A DNA stretch of 64,000 nt from Colletotrichum lupini (lineage: Eukaryota > Ascomycota > Sordariomycetes > Glomerellales > Glomerellaceae), in the NCBI RefSeq assembly GCF_023278565.1, contig NC_064675.1:744001-808000 (forward strand), in the 5' to 3' direction. Below the pieces are notes generated by a model. That model searched no databases. It worked only from the letters and a program-made list of their open reading frames with translations, and was not told the DNA's origin. Positions 48,015 through 61,717 of the stretch are shown here, piece after piece. The position numbers and the translations under genes are program-made. Numbering within the stretch: position 1 is the stretch's first letter; each line of letters begins with the position of its first letter.

Positions 48015-48809
48015 TTAAAAGGTAACATCGGGGCTGGCGCCAATGATGAGAACAGGGTTCAGCTTGGCCTGAATGTTGCGGATACGATCGGCAAGGCCGT
48101 TGGCACTACCAGCAGCGTTCGCCACGGCCGTGAGCGCAGTCGAGGCCGAGGCGGCGACGGTGCTGAGCGCGATCTGGAGCGCGAGATTGGCCTGGGTGTA
48201 GGCGAGCGTGTAGGCCGCCTTGGCGACGGGGTCGGCGACGGCGTTGGCCTGGGCCTGGAGGTTCTGCAGCTGGGTGGTAGCCTGGCGGGCGAGCAGTTGG
48301 GCCTGGACGACGACGTCCTGCGCGATCTGGACGACCTCGGCCGTGGGAATGGAGGGCGGCGCCGCGGAGGTCGCGGACGGGGCGGGGATGCCCGACGGGA
48401 CAACGCCCAGGAGGTTGCCGACGACGGTGCCGACTCTGGTGCGAATGCTGTTTGTGTTGCTTGTTATCTGGCGGATGACTGCGTTGACCTGGTCGGTTCT
48501 CTGAAAGGGGAAAGGGTGAGTATGGCTTTCAAGTTCTGGGAGGAGTTCAGTATGGGGGATTGGACTTACATCCTTTACTGTTGTTCCGACAGTCCTGGTG
48601 AGGTCGCCGGTCAGGGTCGTTGTCTTGCTGAGGTCGGTGCTGACGATCTTCAACGCGGTGTAGAGCGGGTCCGTCAGTTCCCCTGGGTTGAAGACGACTT
48701 CGGGAAGAACGACGGTGCCCGGTGTGATAGTTGCGCGAGGCAGGATGGCCGCCTCGACTGAGGCGAAGGAGAGGACGGCAACCGCCGCGTTAAGAGCCTT
48801 GGTGTACAT
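48015..48809 (-). CDS. Predicted secreted Ala/Val/Thr-rich helical protein, unknown family
   Basis: Two exons, 48809-48570 and 48500-48015, separated by a 69-nt intron (GTAAGT...TTTCAG) with both boundaries between codons, encode 241 aa. The ATG at 48809 starts a signal peptide (MYTKALNAAVAVLSFASVEA); an ATG 36 bases upstream would add 12 residues before it and is less likely. The mature chain has no cysteine, is rich in Ala, Val, Thr, Gln and Asn, and has a Pro/Ser/Ala linker (PSGIPAPSATSAAPPSIP) dividing two regions with amphipathic helical periodicity. That layout recalls small helical surface proteins of fungi, but I cannot assign a family such as HsbA from visible motifs. The intron length is a multiple of three with no stop, so retention would insert 23 residues in frame. 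It stands alone, with no gene within 4 kb on its 5' side. Confidence 0.75.
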   Translation of the reverse strand: MYTKALNAAVAVLSFASVEAAILPRATITPGTVVLPEVVFNPGELTDPLYTALKIVSTDLSKTTTLTGDLTRTVGTTVKDVSPIPHTELLPELESHTHPFPFQRTDQVNAVIRQITSNTNSIRTRVGTVVGNLLGVVPSGIPAPSATSAAPPSIPTAEVVQIAQDVVVQAQLLARQATTQLQNLQAQANAVADPVAKAAYTLAYTQANLALQIALSTVAASASTALTAVANAAGSANGLADRIRNIQAKLNPVLIIGASPDVTF

Positions 48810-51800
48810 GTTGGCCTTTGAGCAAACTCTTGAGAAAGCAGACACTGCTAAGGATTAAAGTGAGAGGAAAGTTAGAAATGTTATTGGGGTTGTAGTTGCG
48901 AGTTGTTGATGATCGGAGGAGTTATCAGCTCTGGGTAGACGATATTGAGGCCTCTTATAGGAATTTACGAATGCTTCGGGACAGGCGATGTCTACCAGAC
49001 CGACTTAGTATGTTCGATATCTGAAGTCTCGCAATCCACAAGTAATGACTCCGATGCCACGATGACGAGATGTTTGACCCTGAGGTTGCGAGTTGAAACC
49101 CTCGTCCGGATCGACTTCTCCTCGTCAAAGGCAACTCTCGATGCCAAAGCTCCGATATCCTCTCTCATCAAAAACGTGCTGTTCATGTCGATATCCGTTT
49201 TCAGGATTGGACTCGGTCGAAAGAAGCCTTGGAGATCATCTCGGAGTAGTTGTTGATCTCATCAACGATTGTCCCCCGGATTGACGTCGGGTGCCAAGAT
49301 TGATCAGCGCTCAGTGCCGTGGTAGAGAGGTCGACTTCTCTTCCCGGCGTGGATGATGTTCCTGCCAAGATGCTAAGGGATATACGGATGCTGGAAGCGT
49401 CAAATACCAAGCTTTCTTGGCGATAGGATCGCAGCGAGACATGAAATGTCTGTTTTGACAGTAACCAATAGCTTTTCACTCGTGGCAAGCACGACCAGAC
49501 ACGTTGATACAAAAATACTCCCCGTCGTCTTGAACTGAAGACCTTCATGGTGTGTTTAAGCTCAGGGATACTATTCTAGTTCGCGCCACAAGATGAAGTA
49601 AGTGGAGTGCTAGAAGACCCTGAACTAAGCGTCAGCAAAGATGAATACCTATTGATCCATGAGCTAGGTGTAGTAGTATAGTCTGTACGGAACCACAAGG
49701 CGTAGCAAGAACCACTTCGTACCGCGCGTGCACTGTATGATCCAGAGAACCAGCCATAAACGCCACCTTATCGGCGCCATAGTTGAGCCTCACTCATGCA
49801 GACTCTTTCCTAGCTTTACAACAGACTTGAAGAACGCAGGGAATGGCGTCATTCCCGAGTCCGACAGTGTGTGCCTTCATTGAAGAGGTTTCCCCATCTA
49901 CAAAAACCGGACGGAGATGATGTCTCCAGGACCGGAAGGAGATTCGGAAGTGTCTCACATAGGAACCAAACGGTTGAAGGCAAGATCAACGAACCCCGCA
50001 AGCGCAGCTATATCCGGCTCCGACGAGAATAAGCAATGCCTTGTGGTAGTCCGGAAGACAGTGTCTCACACGCAGGATACTGAAATTCTTGGTCCGCAAA
50101 CAACGGCCGACTCGAGAGTTCTCTACTCGGAGGGCTTCTTGCTCATCATGTCGCGATCTGTGCCACGGTCCGAAGGGTTGATCGGCCCGGTTCTGCCAGG
50201 CGTTATGCTTAATTCTTCTTGCCCAGCCCAACGCCAGTCCTACGCATGGCTCATTCGTGGGAGGAAACTTTGCTTGCGGCAAGAGAATAGTATCGAATCC
50301 TTTGAGCCTCTTTGAGGCGCCATGTCCAAATTATATCACCGAGCTACAAGCTCGTTTCCGTTTTCGACATATCCCCCTGATTACGTGCATGAAGATTGTG
50401 CGTGGAAGGATAAGCTCAAGGATGACGGTTGAATGAGCCTCGCCTCCTCGGAATCACGGATAGAGGGTGGAGAGAGGCGGACAGACTCGGTTCAACCTGG
50501 TGAGTTGGCTAATTTAGAAGTGTATCTGATGATCAAGATGAATCGATGCGCCTAAGATCGGCGTATCGAGGTACCTTAGCTACCGAGACTGCAAGCAAAA
50601 CGTGAATTTTGGGAACTCATCAGTGGGGAGGCCGGTGTCCTGGATCTCTGTGGCAAGCTTGATTGAGGAAAGAGTTTTCGAACGCTCTTCATATGCACAA
50701 CAAAGCATTCTGACTCCTGAGAGATGAGGCAGCAGCAGTGACACATGCCCGGAGAATTGCTCCGGGCCGCAAGGAGCATGGCGGGCAGGCTCCTGCGAAC
50801 GCGCTGAACTATAGGAAAGGCCATTCCTGCTCTTTCAGAATGTCTAGCCTCTCATTAAAAAATCTGTTCCTCTACACAGCATCTGGTGTGCCCTGAAGAC
50901 TTCGCATGGTGTCTCATCATCTCGCAAGCCACGTTGGGAATGTGGGTTGAAGAGACCATTTGTCGCTGAAAAATTGCACATTATCTTCTTTCAACCACTG
51001 CCTTTACCATACAGCGTCGCGTATCAGCTTTCTATAAGATATACTGGCAAGTTGTGTCCGTGTAAGTGAACATCGAGGTTATGCGAACTAACCGCGATAG
51101 GACTCCGAGGGCTCGTAACCCCAGATCAGTCCACCAAGCAACGCTCGCGTGCATACCCCGCGGGAACGAGAAGACGTCTAGCCCAACTGATGTTGATCGT
51201 CAAGGCCTCTGTTCGCGCGGGAGTCATCTGCAATGCTCATTGCTAAAGGAGATCTCGGGTTGACAAGGAATCAAATCCTGAGGCTACCCCCATCGATCTA
51301 AGTCAACGGGAGAACACAGCAAGCTTTCTGAATTAACCATGACAAGCTTTTGAATCATTTACGACAAGAGACCATGTGCGGCCCCATCAAGGCCGACACA
51401 CTACGCTGCCTCCCTCGCAACTGGGTGCTGACCCAGCAGGCCTCAGTCTTGAAGGATTCACTTCAAAGTGCCAAGCAACATGATGTCCATTTTCAGGGTG
51501 TGATATTCAAGTCGAGAGAACATTAGAAACATGAGCAGTAGACGTGGTAGACCGCGAACAAGCCCTCCGAACTGCAACTTGTGATTGCAAGTACCATCCT
51601 CATGGTCGATATGAATACTCCTGGAGAGATCGGTGGAGTGCTTTGGAGTGAGGCTCGTGAGACAAACCCGCTTGTAACGCAATACATGTTATGCCATGCA
51701 TACTGGTCAAAGACAGACAAAATTGAGGGTAGCTGAAAGTGCTCAACCAAATCTATGAGGCCATCGAAACATCCCGTGTAAAGGAGTTCGAGAGGCCGTT

Positions 51801-52549
51801 GAGGGGAGCAATGGCGAAGCGAGAAATAAAGTCAGTCAGCCGGCAGGTTGGAATAACCTTACTTTCCAATCGACCGATCCCTCGCATCTAACTCGCTACT
51901 CCTCAGAACGAATTCACCACTCACAATCCTTCTTCCCCTTTTCGATCACTTCAGCGGACCCTGCCGCACACACCTCAGCCACTACCCATATTAGTTATGG
52001 CGCCGTCCACCAATCGATGGTCACACCCATCATACTTGACGAAACTCTGCGTCCCACCCAGCCACACTCGCGGCCTCGTACTGCTCAGCCACGCCTACGT
52101 CACCGCCCTCACAACGAGCTCTTGGCATACAACACCACACAGCACAAGCGACCCTTCCAGCCAAGTTTCCAAGGGTGATACCATTGTGTCACTGGTGCAA
52201 TTCAAGAAAAGGTTGGGGAAGAAAAGCAAGCCAAAGGGGGAAGGGAGACGAATGCCGGGTGTGGTCTGCTGCCCCTTCGTCACTGGTTCGTACGTGGAGG
52301 GAACCGACGTCTAACTAGGTATTTAATACAAGCCCGTTCCTTCTTGGCCGTTCATCCATAGTCCGTGATCCATATCAACCACACAAAACACAAGCTCTCC
52401 ACTGCGAATAACTTCGACAAGAAGCCCAAGGTACATTGACACTCCTCAAGTGGCAAACCGGCGGCCTGCACACCCTCGGACCTTGGACTAATAATCTCTG
52501 CAGCAATTTCACACCTGCACAACCTCCTACAAAGCACCAAACAATCATC
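48810..52549. other. 3.7-kb gene-free region
   Basis: Promoter of the secreted protein gene on the left and leader of the 41-residue gene on the right. Open frames at 49201-49548 (-) and 49917-50315 (+) lack codon bias, splice context and recognisable motifs. A possible TATA-like TATTTAA lies near 52319. Confidence 0.45.
52431..52503 (+). other. Probable 5' UTR intron of the 41-residue microprotein gene
   Basis: AAG|GTACAT donor, branch-like GACTAAT and acceptor CTCTGCAG delimit 73 bases that end 46 bases before the ATG at 52550. Size and signals match the other introns of the window. It is inferred from sequence only. Confidence 0.5.
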
Positions 52550-52675
52550 ATGCCCTTCTTCTACTCCAAGCCCATCGGCGGCCGCAACTTCGGCACCTCC
52601 GTCCACGCAGACCGCCACGGCGTCCACCGCGGTCCCTGGCGCATGCGCATCGGCCGCTTCAACTGCTTCCGATAG
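52550..52675 (+). CDS. 41-residue basic microprotein, unknown function
   Basis: A short gene of 41 codons, ATG at 52550 and TAG at 52673. The protein (MPFFYSKPIGGRNFG..., ending RMRIGRFNCFR) has about nine Arg/Lys, three His, four Gly-rich turns and one Cys, no signal peptide and no membrane segment. Reasons to believe it: nearly every codon ends in C or G, as in the highly expressed genes here (eL32, GDH2) and unlike the flanking DNA; the ATG context ATCATCATGC is C/A-rich; and a well-formed intron lies in the putative leader. Its basic, aromatic composition suggests nucleic-acid, ribosome or membrane-surface contact, which is only inference. I do not recognise the family. Confidence 0.65.
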   Translation: MPFFYSKPIGGRNFGTSVHADRHGVHRGPWRMRIGRFNCFR

Positions 52676-53852
52676 AGTCGACGCCACTCTCACGGCGTAA
52701 AGGTGTCGGTGCGATGAGCCTTCGGACAGCGATGTCGAGCATTTTGTCCTCGCTCTAGTCCTCTCCGCGTCTTCCAGGATACGACCTGAGTTGTCATCAG
52801 AATGAGACGACCAACTGAACAAAACCCCATTCAACGCCTTTTTCCTATTCTTGTTCCTCTTTTCAACTGTCACGAGATCATGGATACCAGGAGTCTGTAT
52901 TTGCGTTTATAACGGTTTTGACGACGGGAAAGCGAGCGTTTCCTGTCATTCTGTCCTTATTGAGTTTCTCTTGCGCTGCGATCAGAAAGGGAGATTGATC
53001 GTTGTGCGGATGGGTGGAATGATGCAATGCATACCTAGATAGTACATTACTTCTTCACAACATATTGTCAATCAGTGAATTGTTGTGATATGCATCTGGT
53101 GTAATTAGTAGTCAGACCGTTTCCTTGGTGCTTGTCAGTCCAAAGTGTACCAATTAATCTGGTGCTGTTTATGGCAGGCAAGTTCGAGGGCAAAGCTTAT
53201 GTCGTCATGACCCAGTAGGCACACCCGCGTCTATTTATCATCCGGCGAGTTTGACTGTGGAAATGGATGGCGGGAACAGCGGTTTAGCAGATGGCCAGAC
53301 CTGCCACGAGGCAACGATTGACGACTAGACGACGTATTAGATAGGCCGGGGAGTCGAACTCAGGTTGGGAACAAGTCAGCCAAGTGAAGGTAATGCAGAT
53401 GACCAAGCAGACAGAACGACTAAGCAGGCAAGAACAGCCGGACAGCAAAATAAGCACGAACGTCACTGGTGAAGAGTGCAATACAGGGGCCAAAGGGGTT
53501 GGTGATATTCTCGAATTACCGAGCATATAAAGGATCCTGTTTTCCATCCCACCCAACGCCTTATTCTTGTCAATCGACGGTAGTAGTAAGAAACACACGC
53601 CTGAGTGAACGTCAAGTCGTTGAATTTTTGCTGCGGTTGTTTTTTTGTATTTCCTAGCACAACGGTACGAGCCATGCCAAGCCGCCAGCCCTGAATCATC
53701 GCAGAAACCGTTTCCGATGCATTCCCGTTCCCTGGATATGAGAGCACAACGCAAGTAACCAGGCGATGAAAACCGAACCCCCTCGCCCCGAACAGCTGAT
53801 TTTTCCTCTACGCAACCCACTGAGAGAAAAGTTTTTACATCTTCTTCTTCGC
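52676..53852. other. Convergent intergenic region
   Basis: 3' flanks of the microprotein gene (+) and eL32 gene (-). Minus-strand open frames here read on from the last eL32 exon or its intron in other frames. No further gene is seen. Confidence 0.55.
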
Positions 53853-54620
53853 TTAGACCTCGGTGGTGACCTTGGCCTTGGGGTTCGTGACCTTGACACC
53901 GAGCTGCTTGGCGCGGCCGATGATGTCGATGCGCTTTCTCGAGGAGACGTTGTGGGCGATCCTGTAGTAAGTCTGTCAGCTGGCTGTGTTTTCCATCGGA
54001 AAGATGCCCTTCGCTCGGCTTCTCGGTCGGAGCTGGTAGGCGGGTGTGGGGTGGTACGCACTCGGCAGCGTAGGTGCGGTTGTGCATCAGCAGAAGGTTG
54101 ACGTCGTTGACGTTGCTGACGAGGAAGGCCTTGTGGCCGGAGGGCATCATGTACTTGGTCTTCTTGTTGGAGCCGAAGCCGATCTGGAGTGCAGGAATGC
54201 CAGGTTAGCAGCTGTAACCCTGGGTCTCTAAAACCATTTCCATCCCGAAATTCGCTCCTCTTCTTGTTGATGTCTATTTTCGAACCCAAGTCCAAATCCA
54301 GCAGGGAGGTGTCTCGACGTACCGAGGGCATGGCAGTGTTACCCCTGAAGCGACGGCGGACGCGGTTGTCGATACCCTTGGGCTTGCGCCATGATCGATC
54401 AACGCGCATAAAGCGGTCGCTCTGGTGGCGGTTGAAGAGCTTCGTGCCTGTTCAAAATAACACCCGTCAATCCTCTCGTTTCCAATCCAAAGTTCTCGTT
54501 CGGTTGTAATCATCGTCGAGGTTGTCGGGTACGCGGGGTCGTAGAGGGGTGCTGTGTCCTTGGGGAAGGAAAAAACATACGCTTCTTCACGATAGGAACG
54601 TGCTTCTTTGCGGCGACCAT
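53853..54620 (-). CDS. RPL32: 60S ribosomal protein eL32
   Basis: Component of the large cytosolic ribosomal subunit. Four coding exons, 54620-54581, 54447-54323, 54183-54062 and 53961-53853, join in frame to 131 aa, exactly the eukaryotic eL32 length. The sequence carries the family hallmarks [66 protein letters not shown] and [22 protein letters not shown]. Introns are 133, 139 and 100 nt, with donors GTATGT, GTACGT and GTGCGT. A further 81-nt intron (54701-54621, GTGAGA...ATAAAG) ends directly at the ATG, so the 5' UTR is spliced, a common arrangement in fungal ribosomal protein genes. High intron number in a short gene and codon bias are typical of ribosomal proteins. Confidence 0.97.
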
Positions 54621-55134
54621 CTTTATGAAACCAAATGTCAGTAATTGAATCACAATACCGACAGCATGTCGATGAAGGATGCTGTAGCAATCAAATCTCA
54701 CCTTGACGGCTGTTCCTGGCTATTGGGTTAGTCGGGGCGGGTGTACGTCGTCAAATTCGGGCTTCAAGGCGATCGTGAAATTTGGGTGACCACCATTTCG
54801 AATCGCACTGGACGTGGGCTCTTTCCGAAGCCCTAAGATTTTGTTGGTCACGTGTGGGCCGCCTAGCGGGGGAAGAAAAAAAAAATGCAGGAGCGGAGAC
54901 CTGCTACTGGCCCAACAGGTCGCGCTAGCGGAAGGGACTCTTTTCGGTCTGCAGCCAATGCAATTGGCCTACCTGCGCAACGGAACTCCAAAATAAATAA
55001 ATAGGTGTCGAGGAGAGCACGGACCAACTGTGGTGCAGTTGACGAGGCGGCATGTCCTACATCGATCTCCCACGTACTGGAAACACCATTGTTCAAGAGA
55101 AAAAAAACAAATGCCAAATCCAGCAAAATAAATT
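54621..55134. other. Promoter and leader of the eL32 gene
   Basis: Contains the UTR intron of eL32 (54701-54621), the short first non-coding exon and its promoter. A-run sequences lie near 54889 and 55101. Nothing else is seen. Confidence 0.5.
55125..55128 (-). terminator. RNA polymerase III terminator of tRNA-Glu
   Basis: TTTT on the minus strand seven bases after the mature 3' end, with a longer T8 run about 35 bases on as a back-up. Confidence 0.6.
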
Positions 55135-55220
55135 TCCCACACCGAGGTTCGAACTCGGGACTCTCCGGATGTCGTTGGAAACATGAAAGCGGAGTATACT
55201 AACCACTATACTATATGGGA
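55135..55220 (-). tRNA. tRNA-Glu (UUC) with a 15-nt intron
   Basis: A full clover leaf can be drawn on the minus strand. The acceptor stem is TCCCATA with TGTGGGA (seven pairs, one T-G). The D arm contains TAGTGGTTAGTA, which is the A box. The anticodon stem is CTCCG/CGGAG with loop C-T-TTC-A...C, anticodon TTC. The T arm is CCGAG-TTCGAAC-CTCGG, which is the B box. Fifteen bases between position 37 (A) and the last loop base form the intron at the canonical site. Without it the gene is 71 nt. The body strongly resembles fungal nuclear tRNA-Glu. Confidence 0.93.
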
Positions 55221-55568
55221 CGTGGTTGTTGTTGGATGACAGGGTAGAGCACTAAGCTTTAGATAGACGTCTAGCGGGGCAGACAAAGCCCATTACAGCA
55301 GAACTAGAAGCGGTTTGTGCTTTCCATGAGTCACCACTGTTCGCTATACGACTGCACCATGGTTGAGAAGCGATATAGCAACCGTGTATTACGGGTTGCC
55401 TTTCATTCATGAGGGGGATGATGCCCAAACAACCAAGCAAAACTCCTCTCCAGTTCCCACGTCTATGCTCACCCCCCCACACCGTCCGGGTCGTCATGTC
55501 TGTCATGAGCTTCAGGGCATCAAGCCCAAGACTCTGTCCTCTAAAATCTCTATCCACCTCAACACCTC
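55221..55568. other. Short gap between tRNA-Glu and the J-protein gene
   Basis: Upstream flank of the tRNA gene and 3' flank of the J-protein gene. No further gene is seen. Confidence 0.5.
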
Positions 55569-57072
55569 TTACTGAGGCTGGCACTGAGGCTGGCCATCTT
55601 CTTCATCTTCGTCTTCCCATTCGCCACCGAAACGCGGGTCTCCCGAGTTGGCGCCCATCTGTAGACATTTATGTTAGCACCAGGTATCTGGTGATGAAAC
55701 GATTAGTGAAGACTTACCGAATCCAGGCTATCCACCTCTTCGTACTCAACCTCATCGACCTCCTCGGCTGTGATGGGGGGAGGAGGGGGAGGAAGGAGCT
55801 TGTTCAGAGCATCGTACTCCTTATCATCCTTCAACCAGCCATCCTCAGGGAACTCAACATTGACAATCAGGTACAAGTCACCCTTCTCTTCGCCGCGCTT
55901 CTGAGGCATACCCTCGCCAGCGACCTTGAGGATATCGCCGGGGCGGAGGATTTCGCCGCGCTGTCTTTCCATATGAATACCGCGGCCGTCAAGGTGCGTC
56001 AACACAACACGGGAAAAGCCACCGAGAGCCTCAGCAAGAGAGACATTCAGCTCGGCAGAGAGATCGTTGCCGATGCGAGTGAACTCGTCGTGGGGCTCCT
56101 CGGCCAAGTGGAAAACAATGTCTCCGGGGGTCTGGTCTGGGAACTGGTCCGCCTCGCCCTCCAACACGATCCTCTCTCCATTCTGGGAACCTCTGGGAAT
56201 GTAAATCTCGAGGACCTTGGTCTCGGAGGTAGTGCGCTTGCCCTTGCACTTCTTGCAGCGGTCCTTCTCCTTGCAGAAGTTTCCGGATCCCTCGCAACGA
56301 TCGCAAATAACGGTCTCTTTGCGGACCATACCCGGTCCCACCTGGCGGAAGGCCTCTGCCATACCGGCGCCTCTGCACTTCTCGCACTGCTGGGGCTTGA
56401 CGTTTGCCTTGGCGCCGGATCCCTTACAGGTGCCGCAGACAACCTGCTTGTTTGCGGAGAACTTGACAGTCTTGCCCTTGTACAACTCCTCGAGCGTGAC
56501 CTTGTAAGGCTGGTCCTCGTCGGGACCGCGACGCGGTCTTCTGGGACCGGCACCAGGGCCACCGGGGCCGCCCATGCCCATGCCGAACATTTGTGACAGA
56601 ATGTCGTTCAAGTCGACCTCGACGCCGCCGGGACCGCCGGGGCCGCCCCGCGAAGGGTCGAATGCGGCCATGCCATGGGTGTCGTAAAGGTGGCGTTTGT
56701 CCTCATCTTTGAGGATTTCGTAGGCCTGGCTGACAGCCTTGAACTTGGCTTCCGACTCCTCTCTGCGTTCCTCAGGGACTTTGTCGGGGTGGTGAAGAAG
56801 GGCGGCCTATGCAAGACGGGTGAGTCAGTAAGGAGTGTTGCCGCTGGCGTGTGATTGTAGTTGTCGTTGCGACCAGGGAGAGGGGTTACGAACCTTTCGG
56901 TATGCCTTCTTGATCTGATCCTGCGAAGCATCCTTATCAATGCCGAGGAGCTCTGGAAAATGCGTCAGATGTGATCCACTGCGAAAAAAGTACCCCTGGG
57001 CTCCATAGGCAGAGTCTTACCGTAGAGATCAATATCTTCCTCCCCCGCCATGCTCGGTCCACCACTGTCCAT
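55569..57072 (-). CDS. Class A J-protein (Hsp40/DnaJ), Xdj1-like
   Basis: Co-chaperone that binds unfolded protein and stimulates Hsp70 ATPase. Exons 57072-57021, 56952-56894, 56806-55718 and 55658-55569 close in frame to 429 aa (422 if the second ATG at 57051 is used; both contexts are good). The J domain occupies about residues 15-85, with the HPD signature in ALLHHPDKV. A Gly/Pro-rich stretch (GMGMGGPGGPGAGP) follows. The zinc-binding domain has all four repeats (CGTCKGSG, CEKCRGAG, CDRCEGSG, CKKCKGKR), and the C-terminal peptide-binding domain reads LEIYIPRGSQNGERI and GDLYLIVNVEFPEDGW. The tail is acidic (EWEDEDEEDGQPQ) and has no CaaX box, unlike farnesylated Ydj1, so I place it nearer Xdj1; exact orthology is uncertain. 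It shares a divergent promoter region with the glutamyl-tRNA synthetase gene. Confidence 0.94.
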
Positions 57073-60529
<3,457 letters not shown>

Positions 60530-61717
60530 GAGAGAATGGCAATGCCTACTTACATAGTGAAAGAATAGAAGATGGTGGGTGGTGACCTTCTCGCTCCCAA
60601 AAGGGGCAGCAAACAGGGGCAATCTTCAGCAATCGGAGAGATTCCTCCATTCCCATGCTTGGACTGTGTGCACCAAAGGATCCTTTTAAACTTTCTCTGC
60701 CAGGGTAGGAGGATAGAAGTGCTTCCTCCTATTGTTGGGGAGGGGAGTCTGGGGTTTTGGTCGTTGCGCGCGCCGCGGGGAAGCTTTAATCCCCAAGTCT
60801 ATACGATTTTGGCATGACTGTGGTTTTGTACGATATATGTGTGTGTTGATAGAGAGTGTGTGTGGGTGTGTACTGCGCGGCTGTTTCGTCTGGAAGTAAT
60901 ATTTTCTGCCCGCCCCAGGCTTTAAATCGGAAAAGAAAGATTACCATACCTGCTGGTTTTGTTGCCCATGCTCAAAGCTTCGCGAATCAGGTGCTCGACC
61001 CAACTCTACTATGTCCACGTGAGCTGGCCCGATTGGATCTGGCCATGGACTGTACAGTCCGAAAGAGTTGGCATCATTGGCGATTGATACGCATAGAGAG
61101 AGTCTCACGCAGTATAGAGAAGTACGTCGTGTACAATCTGAGCTCATTTGCGTCTACTTCACATAATCCCTTCACGTAGATGATGATAGTCACCACCCTC
61201 GTCCCCGAGTCCCAGAGCTTCACGGAAGCGTACAGTCACACGAAGTCGTTCACATATATACAGAAGTAGTGAGCAATGATAGTTGCATTAAGGTTGGTGT
61301 TGCAGGCCTCTCAACGATCTCGTAGATGATGGACAGGATCTCGTAACACGACAGTGTAGATGAGGTAGAAATTATATCGGAAAAGGAGAGATGGTAAACC
61401 GTAGGGGAATACAAAAGTGTCATCGCCACACCAATCGCCTCCGAACTGTTCCGTTTTCTAAACAATGCAACGCTATGATCATGTTGTTCGCGGCCGTGGG
61501 GGTGCCATTGAGCCAGCTCTGCTTGGCTCAGTCTCTCGAACTGTCCTCCTCTTTTACGTTCCGCCGTTTTAGACGCCCTGTCTACAACCAATCCATCCGT
61601 AAATGCAGCAAAAAATAATATGAAAGGTGTTTACTAGATGAAGGAAAGGTTGCAGAGCTCAGGGCGAGCAGATTGTTGGTCATTACGTCGTCACAGGCTT
61701 GGTTGGGGTATAATCGT
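60530..61717. other. Convergent intergenic region
   Basis: 3' flanks of the synthetase gene (+) and NoxR gene (-). GT runs lie near 60837-60870. No gene is seen. Confidence 0.55.

Noticed and set aside
49201..50315. Open frames of 115 and 132 codons
   Set aside because: Codon use resembles intergenic DNA, and there is no signal peptide, motif or splice context.
51997..52314. 105-codon frame with ATG after a C-rich stretch
   Set aside because: Possible hypothetical gene, but composition and codon use are unremarkable; the stretch reads better as upstream region of the microprotein gene.
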